In this document: positions 1-10,067 of the stretch, piece by piece
Position numbering within the stretch: position 1 is the first letter of the stretch
How the letters are laid out: each line of letters starts with the position of its first letter
NCBI RefSeq assembly: GCF_020520425.1
Contig: NC_079487.1
Span: 104,690,141-104,754,140 of the forward strand
DNA: 64,000 nt
Source: Spinacia oleracea
Lineage: Eukaryota; Streptophyta; Magnoliopsida; Caryophyllales; Amaranthaceae
Direction of reading: 5' to 3'
Position numbers and translations under genes: made by a program
Notes under the pieces: generated by a model
Database searches by the model: none
What the model was told of the DNA's origin: nothing
Seen by the model: only the letters and a program-made list of their open reading frames with translations

Positions 1-120
1 AACGGTATTTTGCAATATCGTTAAAAATATACACAGTGTGGACCCACTTATAGGACACACCTGATCAGGAAATATTGCGGCCCACCAACAGGTTGTAATC
101 ACAAAAGCCCTTCTACATAG

Positions 121-550
121 GCAAAATAAGAAATTCAAAATGGGCTCGCCCACCCTCAGCGGGCGGGGTCTGCGTCACTAGCCGCGCAGGTCCTTAGTTT
201 TCCAAAAATAGAATCTTCAAAAAACAAAATGAAACAGGCTCGCCATCTTCAGCCGGCGGGGTCTACGGCACAAACCACGTAGGTCTTTATTTTCAAAAAA
301 AAAACACAAAACAAATTACAAAATAGATTCGTCCACTTCTATCGGACGGGGTGTCCACCCTTAGCGGACAGGTTCGCCATCTTTAGCCGGCGGGGTCTAC
401 GTCACAAGCCGCGTAGGTCCTTATTTTCAAATATTCAAAAAACAAGATTCATCCACTTTTTCGGACGGGGCGTCCACCCTTAGCGGGACAGGCTCGCCAT
501 CTTTAACCGGCGGGGTCTACGTCACAAGTCGCGTAGGTCCTTAGTCGCTG
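121..550 (+). repeat. Diverged tandem repeat inside the gypsy internal region
   Basis: About four units of roughly 60-110 bp, each containing a GCTCGCC / GCGGGGTCT core followed by TACGTCACAAGCCGCGTAGG and TCCTTA with an A/T-rich spacer. Later units (from about 326 and 445) carry an extra GGACGGGG-TGTCCACCC block. Units are GC-rich within an AT-rich background. Such arrays are common in the 3' non-coding part of large gypsy elements. Confidence 0.75.
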
Positions 551-1048
551 CAGCGATAACTTTTTCTGGTTTTCCCTTTTCCAAAAATTAAAAGGATTGG
601 TTTTCCGTTTTTTCCAAAAAAGAGCGATGTGCTGGATTTTCCTTCGTTTTACGTCCCATAAAAACAAGGGGGTTTTCTCGTTTAACTAGCCCTGAAAATG
701 AGAATCTTTAAAAACATTTTTACGTCGTGGTTGGGCTTGGCCAGGCCCAATTACACTTTATAGCTTTGATTTCGAAAACATCTGTAGCTACTCCCAATGC
801 CAAAGTGAGGGAGTTTCTACGCCTCTTTAGATACTTCCAATGATAAAGTGAGGGAGTATTCTATACTATCCGTTGACAAATCCCAATGACACGTGAGAGA
901 TATGTCGACATTTCAAGTGATGACCCTTAAGTCAAATGTTATCACTCGGGGGCTCGTGAGACCCTCGCAAAACAGGTCACATACACCATGGCTTGTGTGA
1001 CGCACTCCGTCTAATACTTTGACCATCGTCTCATCCCGAGACTCAGTC

Positions 1049-1063
1049 AAAGTGGGGGCTAAC
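1049..1063 (+). other. Polypurine tract of the gypsy element
   Basis: AAAGTGGGGGCTAAC lies immediately before the TG of the LTR at 1064, the expected place for the plus-strand primer. It also fixes the element's orientation as plus. Confidence 0.6.
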
Positions 1064-2516
1064 TGTAGACACCTACTTTTGTCCCCATTCCCGAAAGGGA
1101 AAGGTTCGATGATGAAAACATAAATCTCCACTTGACAACGCATCTCCTATAAAATAAACGAATCTCAATTCCCCTTTTCATTTCACCCGAAACCTGCTAT
1201 TTATGGAAACCTGCTAAAAATAGTAACTGTCGTAAAGGGTAGCTTCTAAAAGTGGCAAGTCATAAAAGATAGAAACCTGTCAGAATTAGGTGTTGCACTC
1301 CAACATAAATCCTAAATGAGATAGAAAACTGCGAGAATCCTATTCCTAATATGATTCAGAAATAAGAGTTACGTATTAATTAAAATCCTAACGAGCCTAG
1401 AGTTCGTAACGGGCCCAGACGCATTCCGTCATGAAATTGATACGCACTAAAAGACTCGATTAAGTCTCAAACACTACGGATTTCAGGAATCCGAATCTGA
1501 CTAAGAAAACAGCCCATACCCTATTTTCAACGCCTGGCTCTGGGCGCCGAAATCTTCGGCGCCCACGCCTGGGCGCTGAAAATACCTGGGTACGTGTTTT
1601 TTCCTAATTCTTTGTGGATTAGAACTCTGCAATTCTATCTTTCCACGAACTCTTCCCTTTAAATACAGCCCCAAATTCGACGTGAAAAGGACACACAATT
1701 CATATTCTAAGTATTGACTCCAATCCTTACCCTAAGCCTCACGCTGCGAAATTGTTCACGCGTTCTGTCGCAATCGATCCATAAATCGAACAGAACGTAT
1801 CCTGTCCCATAATTTGAGATTCGTTAAATAAAAAGGAGAAATAGCAAAGTCAAAGTGGTTAGTTTTCTGAAAACCGTGACGCACCTCTCAAGGGTGCGTC
1901 GTAATGTGTCCCTTTTCGATGATTTAATTGCTTTCCTCGCCCTTTTTATGAACTGTTAAACTAACTAAATCTGATTGTTCTATCACGCCTAACAAATATA
2001 ATATTTTTTGGAAATTGGATTATCATGCTAGGTCCCTTAATGCTATCTAAATCAGATAATCACGATCGATCTAGTATTATATGTTGCATATTGCTAAAAT
2101 CAACTCAGATTAGTTTAATAGTTAACGCATGTCCCTTCAATTATTTATGATGATCTAGTAAGGATATCATGCCTCTGGAGTTATCGACGAGCAAAGTACT
2201 CCTCTCGGTAGTTACATTCCCCCGAACCCTCAATCTCTACCTTGCGGGTGTATGTTGAGAGATCCCCACACCAGGGATCACAAGGGAACCTACGGCCGTC
2301 GTGGTCAAACATAATTGCACTCCCTTTATGTCACGATAACCGGGTTTTGTTAGTTTTTCTCATTGTTGTTAAAAACTGAATGGCGACTCCTATATTACTA
2401 GTCAATTGGGTGTATACTCACAGGAAATCCAATTACACTTGATTGAATAAAAGAATCGTCACACCCACGAGGGACGAGGTCACGCATTAGCCTCGTGCTT
2501 TTTCGACCCCCTCACA
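1064..2516 (+). mobile_element. 3' LTR of a Tat/Ogre-like gypsy retrotransposon
   Basis: Begins TGTAGACACC after a purine tract and ends at CTCACA where copia coding sequence begins, about 1.45 kb. The start is well supported; the end is inferred from the TG...CA rule and the abrupt switch to copia RNase H. A TGGCGACTCC motif at about 2382, which in related elements often lies near a primer-binding site, leaves an alternative: an LTR ending near 2380 followed by leader sequence. Confidence 0.55.
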
Positions 2517-2519
2517 GTA

Positions 2520-2909
2520 GTAAGCTGGAAAAGTGCTAAGCAAAGCACCATTGCGGATTCTACAACTGAAGCGGAGTACATTGCTGCACATGAAGCAGCA
2601 AATGAAGCTATATGGCTAAGGAAGTTCATAGGTGAACTTGGTGTAGTCCCCTCCATTAAAGGACCAATAGCCCTGTATTGTGATAATAACCGAGCTATTG
2701 CACAGGCAAAGGAGCCTAGACACCACCAAATAGTCAAGCATGTACTTCGTAGATTTCACCTTCTACGAGAGTTCGTTGAAAGAAAAGAAGTCGAGATAAG
2801 CAAGATTGGAACTGATGACAACATATCAGATCCATTGACTAAACATCTGCCGCAGGCGAAGCACAACTCGCACACTGCAGCTATGGGAATCAAGCATATT
2901 GGAGAATGA
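2520..2909 (+). pseudogene. Ty1-copia polyprotein C-terminus (RNase H), 5'-truncated
   Basis: An open frame of 129 codons ending TGA at 2907 shows the end of copia pol: SWKSAKQSTIADSTTEAEY near the start with catalytic Asp and Glu, then LYCDNNRAI with the next Asp, then the conserved KHVLRRFHLLRE and DPLTKHLP. It encodes only the RNase H tail; reverse transcriptase, integrase and gag are absent because the gypsy LTR abuts it upstream. Downstream lies the copia 3' untranslated region and its LTR, in the same orientation. It cannot work alone. Confidence 0.9.
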
Positions 2910-3780
2910 CTTTGATGTCCTTGTTTAATGTTTTAAAGTTTTAGAGTTTAATTCTTTGTAAAACATTATTGGTTAATCATTCACAATAAATGAATAGAAT
3001 TCATTTTTCCATTTAATTTGTGGTTTATTAAATGATGAGTCCCTTCAATTTGACGATATATTCAAGATAGACTGTCAGGACCAGTCCTGTGACTAAGAAA
3101 TGTCTATCAAGTGAACTTGAATGTCAAAAGTTGAAAATGGTCCCTGGTCGGAGTTTTCTATAAAATTGGACGCATAGAAAACGTTAGACGACTAGAATGC
3201 AAGATGACTAGTAGTTCTGTTTCTTGAACTATGTGGACATGACAATGTCGCAATCATTTGCATAGATACTTACTTTGGGAAGACTAGTATCGGACAGACC
3301 TATGAAACTTTACTGTAAGAGATGAAAATCTGTCATAAGTAAATTTCATTAAAATTATTAGACACTAAATCCTCAATACCTGAGTAATTTGAGATTACTT
3401 GTTTGAGAACTGGTTACTTTGACGTTGACCAACCGTCGCACCGTAAAAGGAGGCTATAAAGGCAACGCCCAGGTAATCACCTATCAAACGAAGTCTAATC
3501 TCAAGATCGCAAGATTGGGATTGTCCTCCCATAAATCGGGATGAGATGCTTAAAATTTGTACAAGGCCACTCGGAGAGCTAGAAACTGTAAAATGCATGG
3601 CCGTGCTCAGATGAATCATAGGCTATGATTATCTGTTTTATTTGATCAGTTGAACTCTGAAACCGAGAAACACCTCTGGACATAATAAGGATGACAACTC
3701 TTACCTGATGTTAAAGAGCAAGCATCGAGCGACAAAGGAATTAGGTAATGCACACTTGTCCCTAAGGACAAGTGGGAGAC
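2910..3780 (+). mobile_element. 3' non-coding region and polypurine tract of the copia element
   Basis: No frame of interest. It joins the pol stop codon to the LTR and ends in AAGTGGGAGAC (3770-3780), a typical copia polypurine tract. Confidence 0.75.
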
Positions 3781-5181
3781 TGAAGGAAATAATGCCCTTG
3801 GTCCAAGTATGCATATAATATTAAGTCTAATAAATGCCGTTCAGTATTAATTAACAAGTTAATAATTCAGTGAGATCAAGTGAGCTGAATGCCTAGCTAG
3901 AGGCCGCTTCAGTTCAAGTGGAATTAATGATATTAATCCACAGCTTACTCTTGACTGAACCCGTAGGGTCACACAAATAGTACGTAAACGGATCAAGTAT
4001 TTAATGGCATTAAATACTCCATCTATGGATATTCGGAATCGACGGATCTTGGTTTCAGTGGGAGCTGAGATGGTCACAAGCAAGAGATGAATACTCCGGA
4101 AACGATGATATTGCCGGAAACGGAAATATGGATCGTATCGGAAATATAAATATTATCCAAGTCGTAGATGTTGCCGGAAACGGAAACATGGTACGTAACG
4201 GAAAATATTGATGGAAATGGAAATATTGCCGGAATCGGAAATATTGCCGGAAGCGGAAATATTGTCTGAATCGGAAATATTATCGGAATCGGAAAATAAT
4301 TCTGGAAACGGAAATATTAAATATTTGTTCGAAACGGAAATTAATTCCGGAATCGGAAATATTAAATATTGTTCGTATCGGAAATGAATTCCGGAATCGA
4401 AAAATTAATCGGAAGCGTATCGTACGAATTAGCATCGGACGAGGCCTGCCAGACGAAGGTCCAGCACAAAGTCGGGCCATCGCCCAGCAAGCCAGCGCGC
4501 CACAACGCACCAGCCAAGGCTGCGCCAGGCCCACCGCAAGGTAGGCCCAGCGCGCGCCAAGGCTGCGGCAGCGTGTGGGCCTTGTGGCAATGGGCTGCGA
4601 GCTCGCGGGCTGCGCGCGCGTGCATGGCGCCCCTCGTGGGCTGTTGTGCTTGCGTGTGTGTGTTTGTGTGCTATACGAATCCTAAAGCTATTAGGTTTCG
4701 ATATATGATTAAATTCCTAATCCTAAAAGGATAAAATAATTAATTAAGAGTTCTATTAGGATTCTAGTTTAATTAATTCGTATCCTAATAGGATTCCAGT
4801 TCCTTTTCCATACCTCTATAAATAGGTGCCTAGGGTCATAATTTATAGATACAATTGAAGTATTCTAAAGGTAAGATTTTGAAGAAGAAAATCAGCCATA
4901 CACTTGCACCATATTAGCCGAAATTCCTAAGCTACCTTAAGGGCGATTCTAGTTGGTCAAGCTTAAGGCGGATCCGGACGTGCTGTGGACTATCTACGGA
5001 GGGACGACACTTGGAGTCCTAAAGACTTGTTCTTGTTCGGTTCGGGCGCAGCTAGGGAGGGCACGCAACAAAGTGTATGCATCTAAACTATGCTAAATGA
5101 TTATGTGTAAATAATATGCTTTCCTGACTTTATGGTTTTTCCGCATGATTTATGTTTTGTCATATGAATCATAACCTAACA
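3781..5181 (+). mobile_element. 3' LTR of the copia element
   Basis: Starts TGAAGGAAATAATGCCC right after the polypurine tract and ends in ATAACCTAACA, 1401 bp. The same sequence occurs reversed at 6297-7737, which confirms both ends. It contains a CGGAAA-rich simple block and a GC-rich block (4430-4650) that yields long spurious frames on both strands. Confidence 0.88.
4090..4410 (+). repeat. CGGAAA/CGGAAATATT short-motif array within the copia LTR
   Basis: Repeated GGAAACGGAAATATT / GGAATCGGAAATATT motifs at 10-20 bp spacing. The mirror copy is in the reversed LTR at about 7095-7430. It explains the open frames in this LTR as repeat artefacts. Confidence 0.8.
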
Positions 5182-5258
5182 TTGACTTAGTAGTGAAAAG
5201 GTGAAATACATGAGGTTAGAAGGTGGACATACACTTTTCATAGGCTACCATATATATA

Positions 5259-5452
5259 GTGACCCCTAATTAAATATAATCACCTTTTTTTAATCTACAA
5301 TGACCCTTTATAAATAAAATTACAGTTGTTATAGTTACCTTTTTAACGTATAGTACGTGACCCCTAATTAAATATAGTCACCTTCTTTTTAACCTATAAT
5401 GACCCTTGTTTAAATAAATCTCAGTTGTTACAGTTACTTTTTTTTCATATAG
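5259..5452. repeat. Two-copy tandem repeat, about 98-bp unit
   Basis: Two units start GTGACCCCTAATTAAATATA at 5259 and 5357 and share the later ACAGTTGTTA-AGTTAC block. A partial third start (GTGATCCC) follows near 5452. Confidence 0.75.
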
Positions 5453-5526
5453 TGATCCCTAGTATATAGTCTACCATTAAATTACCCTCTTGAAGTTCAC
5501 TTTTAACATACAGTTATTCTTTGATA

Positions 5527-5594
5527 GCCTATGTAGGATCCGAACCTACACCATTGTGCAATTGCACATAGATCTACCAATTGAGCTAATAGAC
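5527..5594 (-). pseudogene. tRNA-like sequence (degenerate tRNA or SINE head)
   Basis: Read on the minus strand this 68-nt piece has an A box (TAGCTCAATTGGTAGA), a B box with perfect T stem (GTAGG TTCGGAT CCTAC) and a six-pair acceptor stem. The D stem has a mismatch, and the anticodon region is the palindrome TGTGCAATTGCACA without a normal seven-base loop. It is short for a tRNA, so a functional tRNA is unlikely; a decayed tRNA or tRNA-derived SINE head fits better. Confidence 0.45.
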
Positions 5595-6296
5595 TTCAGA
5601 ACTATTACTCGTTACCTAAAGCTAAATTGCTTAACAATAAAACAAACGCATAAACAAACATAAAAGTGAGGAAGGGTAGCAATACCTCTTGTCAATGACG
5701 CACTAGGCATTAACTCACTAAGCATAAATTAAGATTCAAGAATCATACCACCCTACTCAGAAGAAAATTTTAAGCATATAAACTCCTTATCCCGCTACCA
5801 TTCAAACGAATAGGCCCAAGTGCCCAACAAACGCAAATCGGGAATGCTAAGATTGTGCAAATATATCAACAAAACGTATCATCAACTAGAAAAGTAACCT
5901 TAAAAAGAAAACACAGATTCAATCTATTACAACCTATATAGTGACCCTTATGGTTGAATAGTCACCCTTAAAACTGAAAAATTGTTTCAAAGTAGACAAA
6001 GTAACCTCTATGCAAAAAGAAACTTCAATAATAACTATAATAAAATCATTTTACATTAGTAACTAAAATTTTAGCATACTGACCTTTGTTGCAGAATTAT
6101 GGATGGAAGAGCTACCCTTATAATTATGAACATTTACAATTTCATCAATTCTACACATTGAAACTAAAATATTAGCATTAAAACATCTTATCAGACCAGC
6201 ACACTGCAAAATCGAACGTAACAAAGTGCAAAAAATATGAAAATTATTATTATACATCTAAACCCTAATTTTGTGATTGAGTAAATAAGACCCTAA

Positions 6297-7737
6297 TGTT
6301 AAGTTATGATACATATGAATAAACATAAATCATGCGGAAAAACCATAAAGCCAGGAAACATATTATTTACACAGAATCATTTAGCATAATTCAGATGCAT
6401 ACACTTTGTAGTGTGCCCTCCCTAGCTGCGCCCGAACCGAACAAGAACAAGTCTTTAGGACTCCAAGTGTCGTCCCTCCGTAGATATTCCACAACACGTC
6501 CTGATCCACCTTAAGATTGACCAACTAGAATCGCCCTTAAGGTACTATATATTTTTGGCTAATAGGGCAAGAATATGGCTGATTTTTCTACTTAAAAATC
6601 TCAGCTTTTTATTGTTTGAATACTTGAAAATTATCTGTATAAATTATGAGCCCTTAACTCATATTTATAGGCCATGGAATAAGTAACCGAATCCTACTAG
6701 GATACGAATTAATTAAATTAGAATCCTAGTAGAACTCTTATTTAATTAATTTATCTTTTAGGATTAGGAATTTAATCATTAAACAAATCCTATACGCTTT
6801 AGGTTTCGTATGTGAACACAAACTCTACACGAGCATGACCCGCAAGCATGCAGGCCATGCCCGCGCACAGCCCACACGGCCGCTCGGCCCACGCTAGCTA
6901 CAAGCCCACGCGAGCAGCAGCAATGCTGGCAGCCCACTACTCACAGCTGCGCGCGCTGCCACGGCCTGCTGGGCCTGGCCTTGCGCTGGACCTGGCGTGG
7001 CCTTGGCTGTTCGTGTGGCGCGCTGGCTTGCTGGGCGATGGCCCGGCTTCGTGCTGGGCCTTCGTCTGGCAGGCCTCGTCCGATGCTAATTCGTACGATA
7101 CGCTTCCGATTAAATTCCCGATTCCGGAATTTATTTCCGATACGAACAATATTTAATATTTTCGATTCCGGAATTAATTTCCGTTTCGAACAAATATTTA
7201 ATATTTCCGTTTCCGGAATTATTTTCCGATTCCGATAATATTTCCGATTCTGACAATATTTCCGTTTCCGGCAATATTTCCGATTCCGGCAATAATTCCA
7301 TTTCCGATAATATTTTCCGATACGTACCATGTTTCCCTTTCCGGCAACATCTACGACTTGGATAATATTTATATTTCCGATGCGATCCATATTTCCGTTT
7401 TCGGCAATATCATCGTTTCCGGAGTATTCATTTCTTGCCTTTGACGATCTCAGCTCCCACTGGAACCAAGATCCGTCGATTCCGAATATCCATAGATGGA
7501 GTATTTAATGCCATTAAATACTTGATCCGTTTACGTACTATTTGTGTGACCCTACGGGTTCATTCAAGAGTAAGTTGTGGATTAATATAATTAATTCCAC
7601 TTGAACTGAAGCGGCCTCTAGCTAGGCATTCAGCTCACTTGATCTCACTGAATTATTATCTTGTTAATTAATACTGAACCGCATTTATTAGACTTAATAT
7701 TATATGCATACTTGGACCAAGGGCATTATTTCCTTCA
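6297..7737 (-). mobile_element. Solo LTR of the same copia family, reverse orientation
   Basis: Reverse complement of the 3781-5181 LTR with small insertions and substitutions, 1441 bp, bounded by TGTTAAGTTAT on the left and TTATTTCCTTCA on the right. Perfect 5-bp CCTAA repeats flank it (6292-6296 and 7738-7742). No internal sequence is attached, so it is a solo LTR left by LTR-LTR recombination after an independent insertion. Confidence 0.93.
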
Positions 7738-7742
7738 CCTAA

Positions 7743-8139
7743 ATCGTGGTTAGAACACGAAGTCAATCAAAAAACATTATTAAAATCAACTAAAACGTCA
7801 ATGGGAAAACTTAAACACAGAAACACATTGATATCAACAACATGAGTTTGAAATTTTGACTAAAATTAGGAAATGTAACTAAAACAAATGCAAAATTAGG
7901 AAATATTAAGATGAAAATCGACCTCAATTTACCTTACCAAACATCTGAAATTTTGAACTTCAAGAGGCTTATTAGACCTCCGATCGTAGTACCTCCTCTA
8001 GCTTTCGGGGCATTGCAAAGAGATGAGGGAAATTACATTTGAAATTGAGGAGAGAGAAATTGCAGAAAGAAATGTGAGAAAGAAGAGAAAGCGCTTTTGT
8101 GAAAACAGGGAAGAGGAGGAGGTTTTGGTGAAAATTAAA
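7743..8139. other. Short intergenic stretch between solo LTR and Mutator-like element
   Basis: AT-rich, then GA-rich (CT-rich on the minus strand, 8020-8135), resembling a 5' leader of a minus-strand gene, but no frame can be assigned. Confidence 0.3.
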
Positions 8140-8431
8140 ACGGATATTTCATGAAATACCCCCGAGTTTTGAAGTAATTCACCAAATGCCCATCAAGTTT
8201 CAATAATTCACCAAATACCCCTGACAATTGACTTAATGCCCAAAATATCCTTACTGATAACGGTCCGTTACTCCGCCGTTAGCCTAGTTTCATAATTCAC
8301 CAAATGCCCCTTTTTTAAATTTATTTCACCAAATACCCCTATTATTAAACTTATATCACCAAATTAATGCCCCAAACTTAAAAGTAGTTATTCTGATGTT
8401 CCAACGGCTAGTTTTTTCGTTTGAAAATTAG
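8140..8431 (+). repeat. Left long terminal inverted repeat of the Pack-MULE
   Basis: Matches the reverse complement of 9649-9906 along nearly its whole length, with repeated ATTCACCAAATGCCCC / ATTCACCAAATACCCC submotifs. Confidence 0.85.
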
Positions 8432-8840
8432 TCGTTGCTTATGCCTTCTTGATCCACTAAAGTCGTGATAATATCTAAAGGCTAATTATGAAAAAACGTA
8501 GTAAGAAGAGGAAATAATAATGTTGATTGTGTGTTCCACTCAATACAAAGCTACGCAATTTATAGGAATCAAAATAACAAACTAAGCCTTACAATAAGGG
8601 AGAAAGATACTTATGAAAAGAATCAAAGCATCAAAGAAAATCAATGTTCTTATTAACGAGTGGGATATCTTGAAATGACAATTTGTACATTAAACCCAAG
8701 GCATAATCCAAAGAGAAGCTATTAGGAAAACTTATTCCTGATTTATAGCTACGATGCCAATTATGAGCTTTGGATCAATTGATGTCTCAAGGAAATTTGA
8801 CAAGCATCGACTCATCGTACACAAATTCAACTCAACTGCT

Positions 8841-9130
8841 TTAACCCAGGGACGGGAAACACTTGAGGAGAATCTCAGAACCTGTTTCGAGCTCCTGTTC
8901 TAATATGGTCAGTGGAGGAACCAATCTCACTATTTTTCTTTTCCAGCAGTTAATATTAACAATTTAACATTCCTGAATTTCGACAAGCATCAACTAGCGG
9001 GCTGACTTGTACATCCAACTCTATACCAATAATAAGACCCTGCCCTCGGACTTCTTTCACATGTTGGTTGCCTCCCAATTTATTTGCTAAGAGTTCTCTG
9101 AAGTCCTTACCTTTCTTTGCTAAAGGTACT
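8841..9130 (-). pseudogene. Acetylornithine aminotransferase C-terminal fragment, frameshifted
   Basis: On the minus strand, 9130 to about 8960 reads [19 protein letters not shown], then [18 protein letters not shown] and [11 protein letters not shown], the C-terminal part of plant acetylornithine aminotransferase, a plastid PLP enzyme of arginine synthesis. The frame then breaks near 8950, but the next segment in a shifted frame reads VRLVPPLTILEQELE and ends at a natural-looking stop at 8841. The PLP-lysine region and everything upstream are missing. It sits inside a long-TIR element, so it is a captured fragment and not a gene. Sequence from 8840 down to about 8640 may be captured 3' UTR. 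Confidence 0.8.
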
Positions 9131-9274
9131 TGCGTGCTCTCCTGAGTCCTAAGTTTTGCCTGTCCATCCCAAACCATGACATAAATAGGATTAGCCTTTC
9201 TTCATTTCAAAATCAAAGTAAGATGCCTTGTATTGACATTACAATATAAGCCTTTTCTTCATTTGCTTCAAGTC

Positions 9275-9589
9275 CTATTGCATCTTACTGTTTCCCCTAT
9301 TTTCAGTACTTTCTCCTTCGTCTAAGCTTCCCCTGTATTGTCCTTCATGCTGCTGCCCCGTGTTTTCTTGCTCAACTACTCCCTTGCACCATCTCAGATT
9401 GTTGCAAGGATCACACTTGTAGTACAACCTTTGTGGATTGAGTGTTGTATCGGAGCTTCGGATGACAAATTTCCTACCACAATAGCAAAATTGGTTAGGT
9501 ACTCTAATATATGTGGACTCATTGAGTGTGGATGATAAACAAAACTCATGACACAAATCTAATGAAATTAGCAAAGCAAAGCAAAACAA
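9275..9589 (-). pseudogene. GRF-type zinc-finger fragment (104-codon frame)
   Basis: The minus-strand frame contains CYCGRKFVIRSSDTTLNP, QRLYYKC and RWC (residues 35-68), the Cys-Cys-Gly, SxTxxNPxR, Tyr-Cys and Trp spacing of a GRF zinc finger, a nucleic-acid-binding module. The flanking residues are not recognisable. Many small plant GRF proteins are transposon-associated, and this one lies inside the Pack-MULE. It may be an expressed short peptide or a dead capture; the start at 9589 is simply the first ATG. Confidence 0.55.
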
Positions 9590-9648
9590 TATCTAAATTA
9601 CAAGAAACATTCAGAAAATTGGTTTTTATAGCCAAGCAAGACCAACAT

Positions 9649-9906
9649 CTAATTTTCAAACGAAAAAACTAGCCGTTGGAACATCAGAATAACTAATTTT
9701 AAGTTTGGGGCATTTGGTGAAATAAGTTTAATAGTAGTGGTATTTGGTGAATTATGAAACTAGGCTAACGACGGACTAACGGACCGTTATCAGTAAGGGT
9801 ATTTTGCGTATTAAGTCAATTGCCAGGGGTATTTGGTGAATTATTGAAACTTGATGGCCATTTGATGAATTACTTCAAAACTCGGGGTATTTCATGAAAT
9901 ATCCGT
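9649..9906 (-). repeat. Right long terminal inverted repeat of the Pack-MULE
   Basis: Reverse-complement partner of 8140-8431; lacks one internal ACCAAATACCCC unit that the left arm has. Confidence 0.85.
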
Positions 9907-9980
9907 TGTTAATCGGAAGGAATCGCCATTTTAAAACTTGGGGTATTTCATGAAATATCAGTTGTTAATCGGAAGGAATC
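9877..9980 (+). repeat. 48-bp direct duplication at the Pack-MULE edge, next to the ValRS start
   Basis: 9877-9924 and 9933-9980 are copies with two mismatches. Each carries the last bases of the TIR plus GTTGTTAATCGGAAGGAATC of flank. The second copy ends 88 bp before the ValRS start codon, so part of that gene's promoter or leader is transposon-derived. Confidence 0.85.
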
Positions 9981-10067
9981 TGATTCCTCTCAACCAGCAT
10001 TAAACAAAACACCAGTATTCTGTATCGCCATTTCTAGTCGCCGGCGTCCCTGACATTCTGGGTTCCA

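Larger units (their letters stand above)
1..1063 (+). mobile_element. 3' internal region of a Ty3-gypsy type LTR retrotransposon (left end outside window)
   Basis: No coding domain is visible. The stretch holds a diverged tandem repeat (121-550) and ends in a purine-rich tract directly in front of a TG-starting LTR at 1064, so it reads as the untranslated 3' part of a plus-oriented element. The LTR start (TGTAGACACC then TTTTGTCCCC) resembles the Tat/Ogre-type gypsy LTRs I know from plants; that lineage is inference because no polymerase is in view. Confidence 0.6.
5182..6296. other. Spacer between the two oppositely oriented copia LTRs
   Basis: AT-rich sequence without a supported gene. It contains a two-unit tandem repeat (5259-5452), related GTGACCC / GTCACC motifs near 5935-5975, and a tRNA-like segment (5527-5594). 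Its right edge is the left target duplication of the solo LTR. Confidence 0.6.
8140..9906. mobile_element. Mutator-like non-autonomous element with captured gene pieces (Pack-MULE type)
   Basis: Long inverted repeats bound it: left arm 8140-8431, right arm 9649-9906, both reading inward ACGGATATTTCATGAAATACC and sharing the AACGGTCCGTTA and CCAACGGCTAGTTTTTTCG blocks. The left arm carries an extra duplicated segment of roughly 45 bp. No transposase is present. The interior holds a broken acetylornithine aminotransferase 3' end and a GRF zinc-finger piece, both on the minus strand. I found no 9-bp target duplication; the right edge has been duplicated (9877-9980), which may have removed it. 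Confidence 0.75.

Noticed and set aside
3395..4083. Minus-strand 74-codon frames in the copia 3' region and LTR
   Set aside because: No homology recognised and they run antisense to a clear retrotransposon 3' end.
4280..4734. Overlapping frames of 84-121 codons on both strands (and their mirror at 6848-7390)
   Set aside because: They lie in the copia LTR, are driven by CGGAAA repeats and a GC-rich block, and recur reversed in the solo LTR without coding signature.
5527..5594. Functional tRNA gene
   Set aside because: Too short, D-stem mismatch and no proper seven-base anticodon loop.
7738..8140. Promoter and first exon of a minus-strand gene (CT-rich, ATGCCCCGAAAG)
   Set aside because: The frame closes after 14 codons and no second exon is visible beyond the solo LTR.
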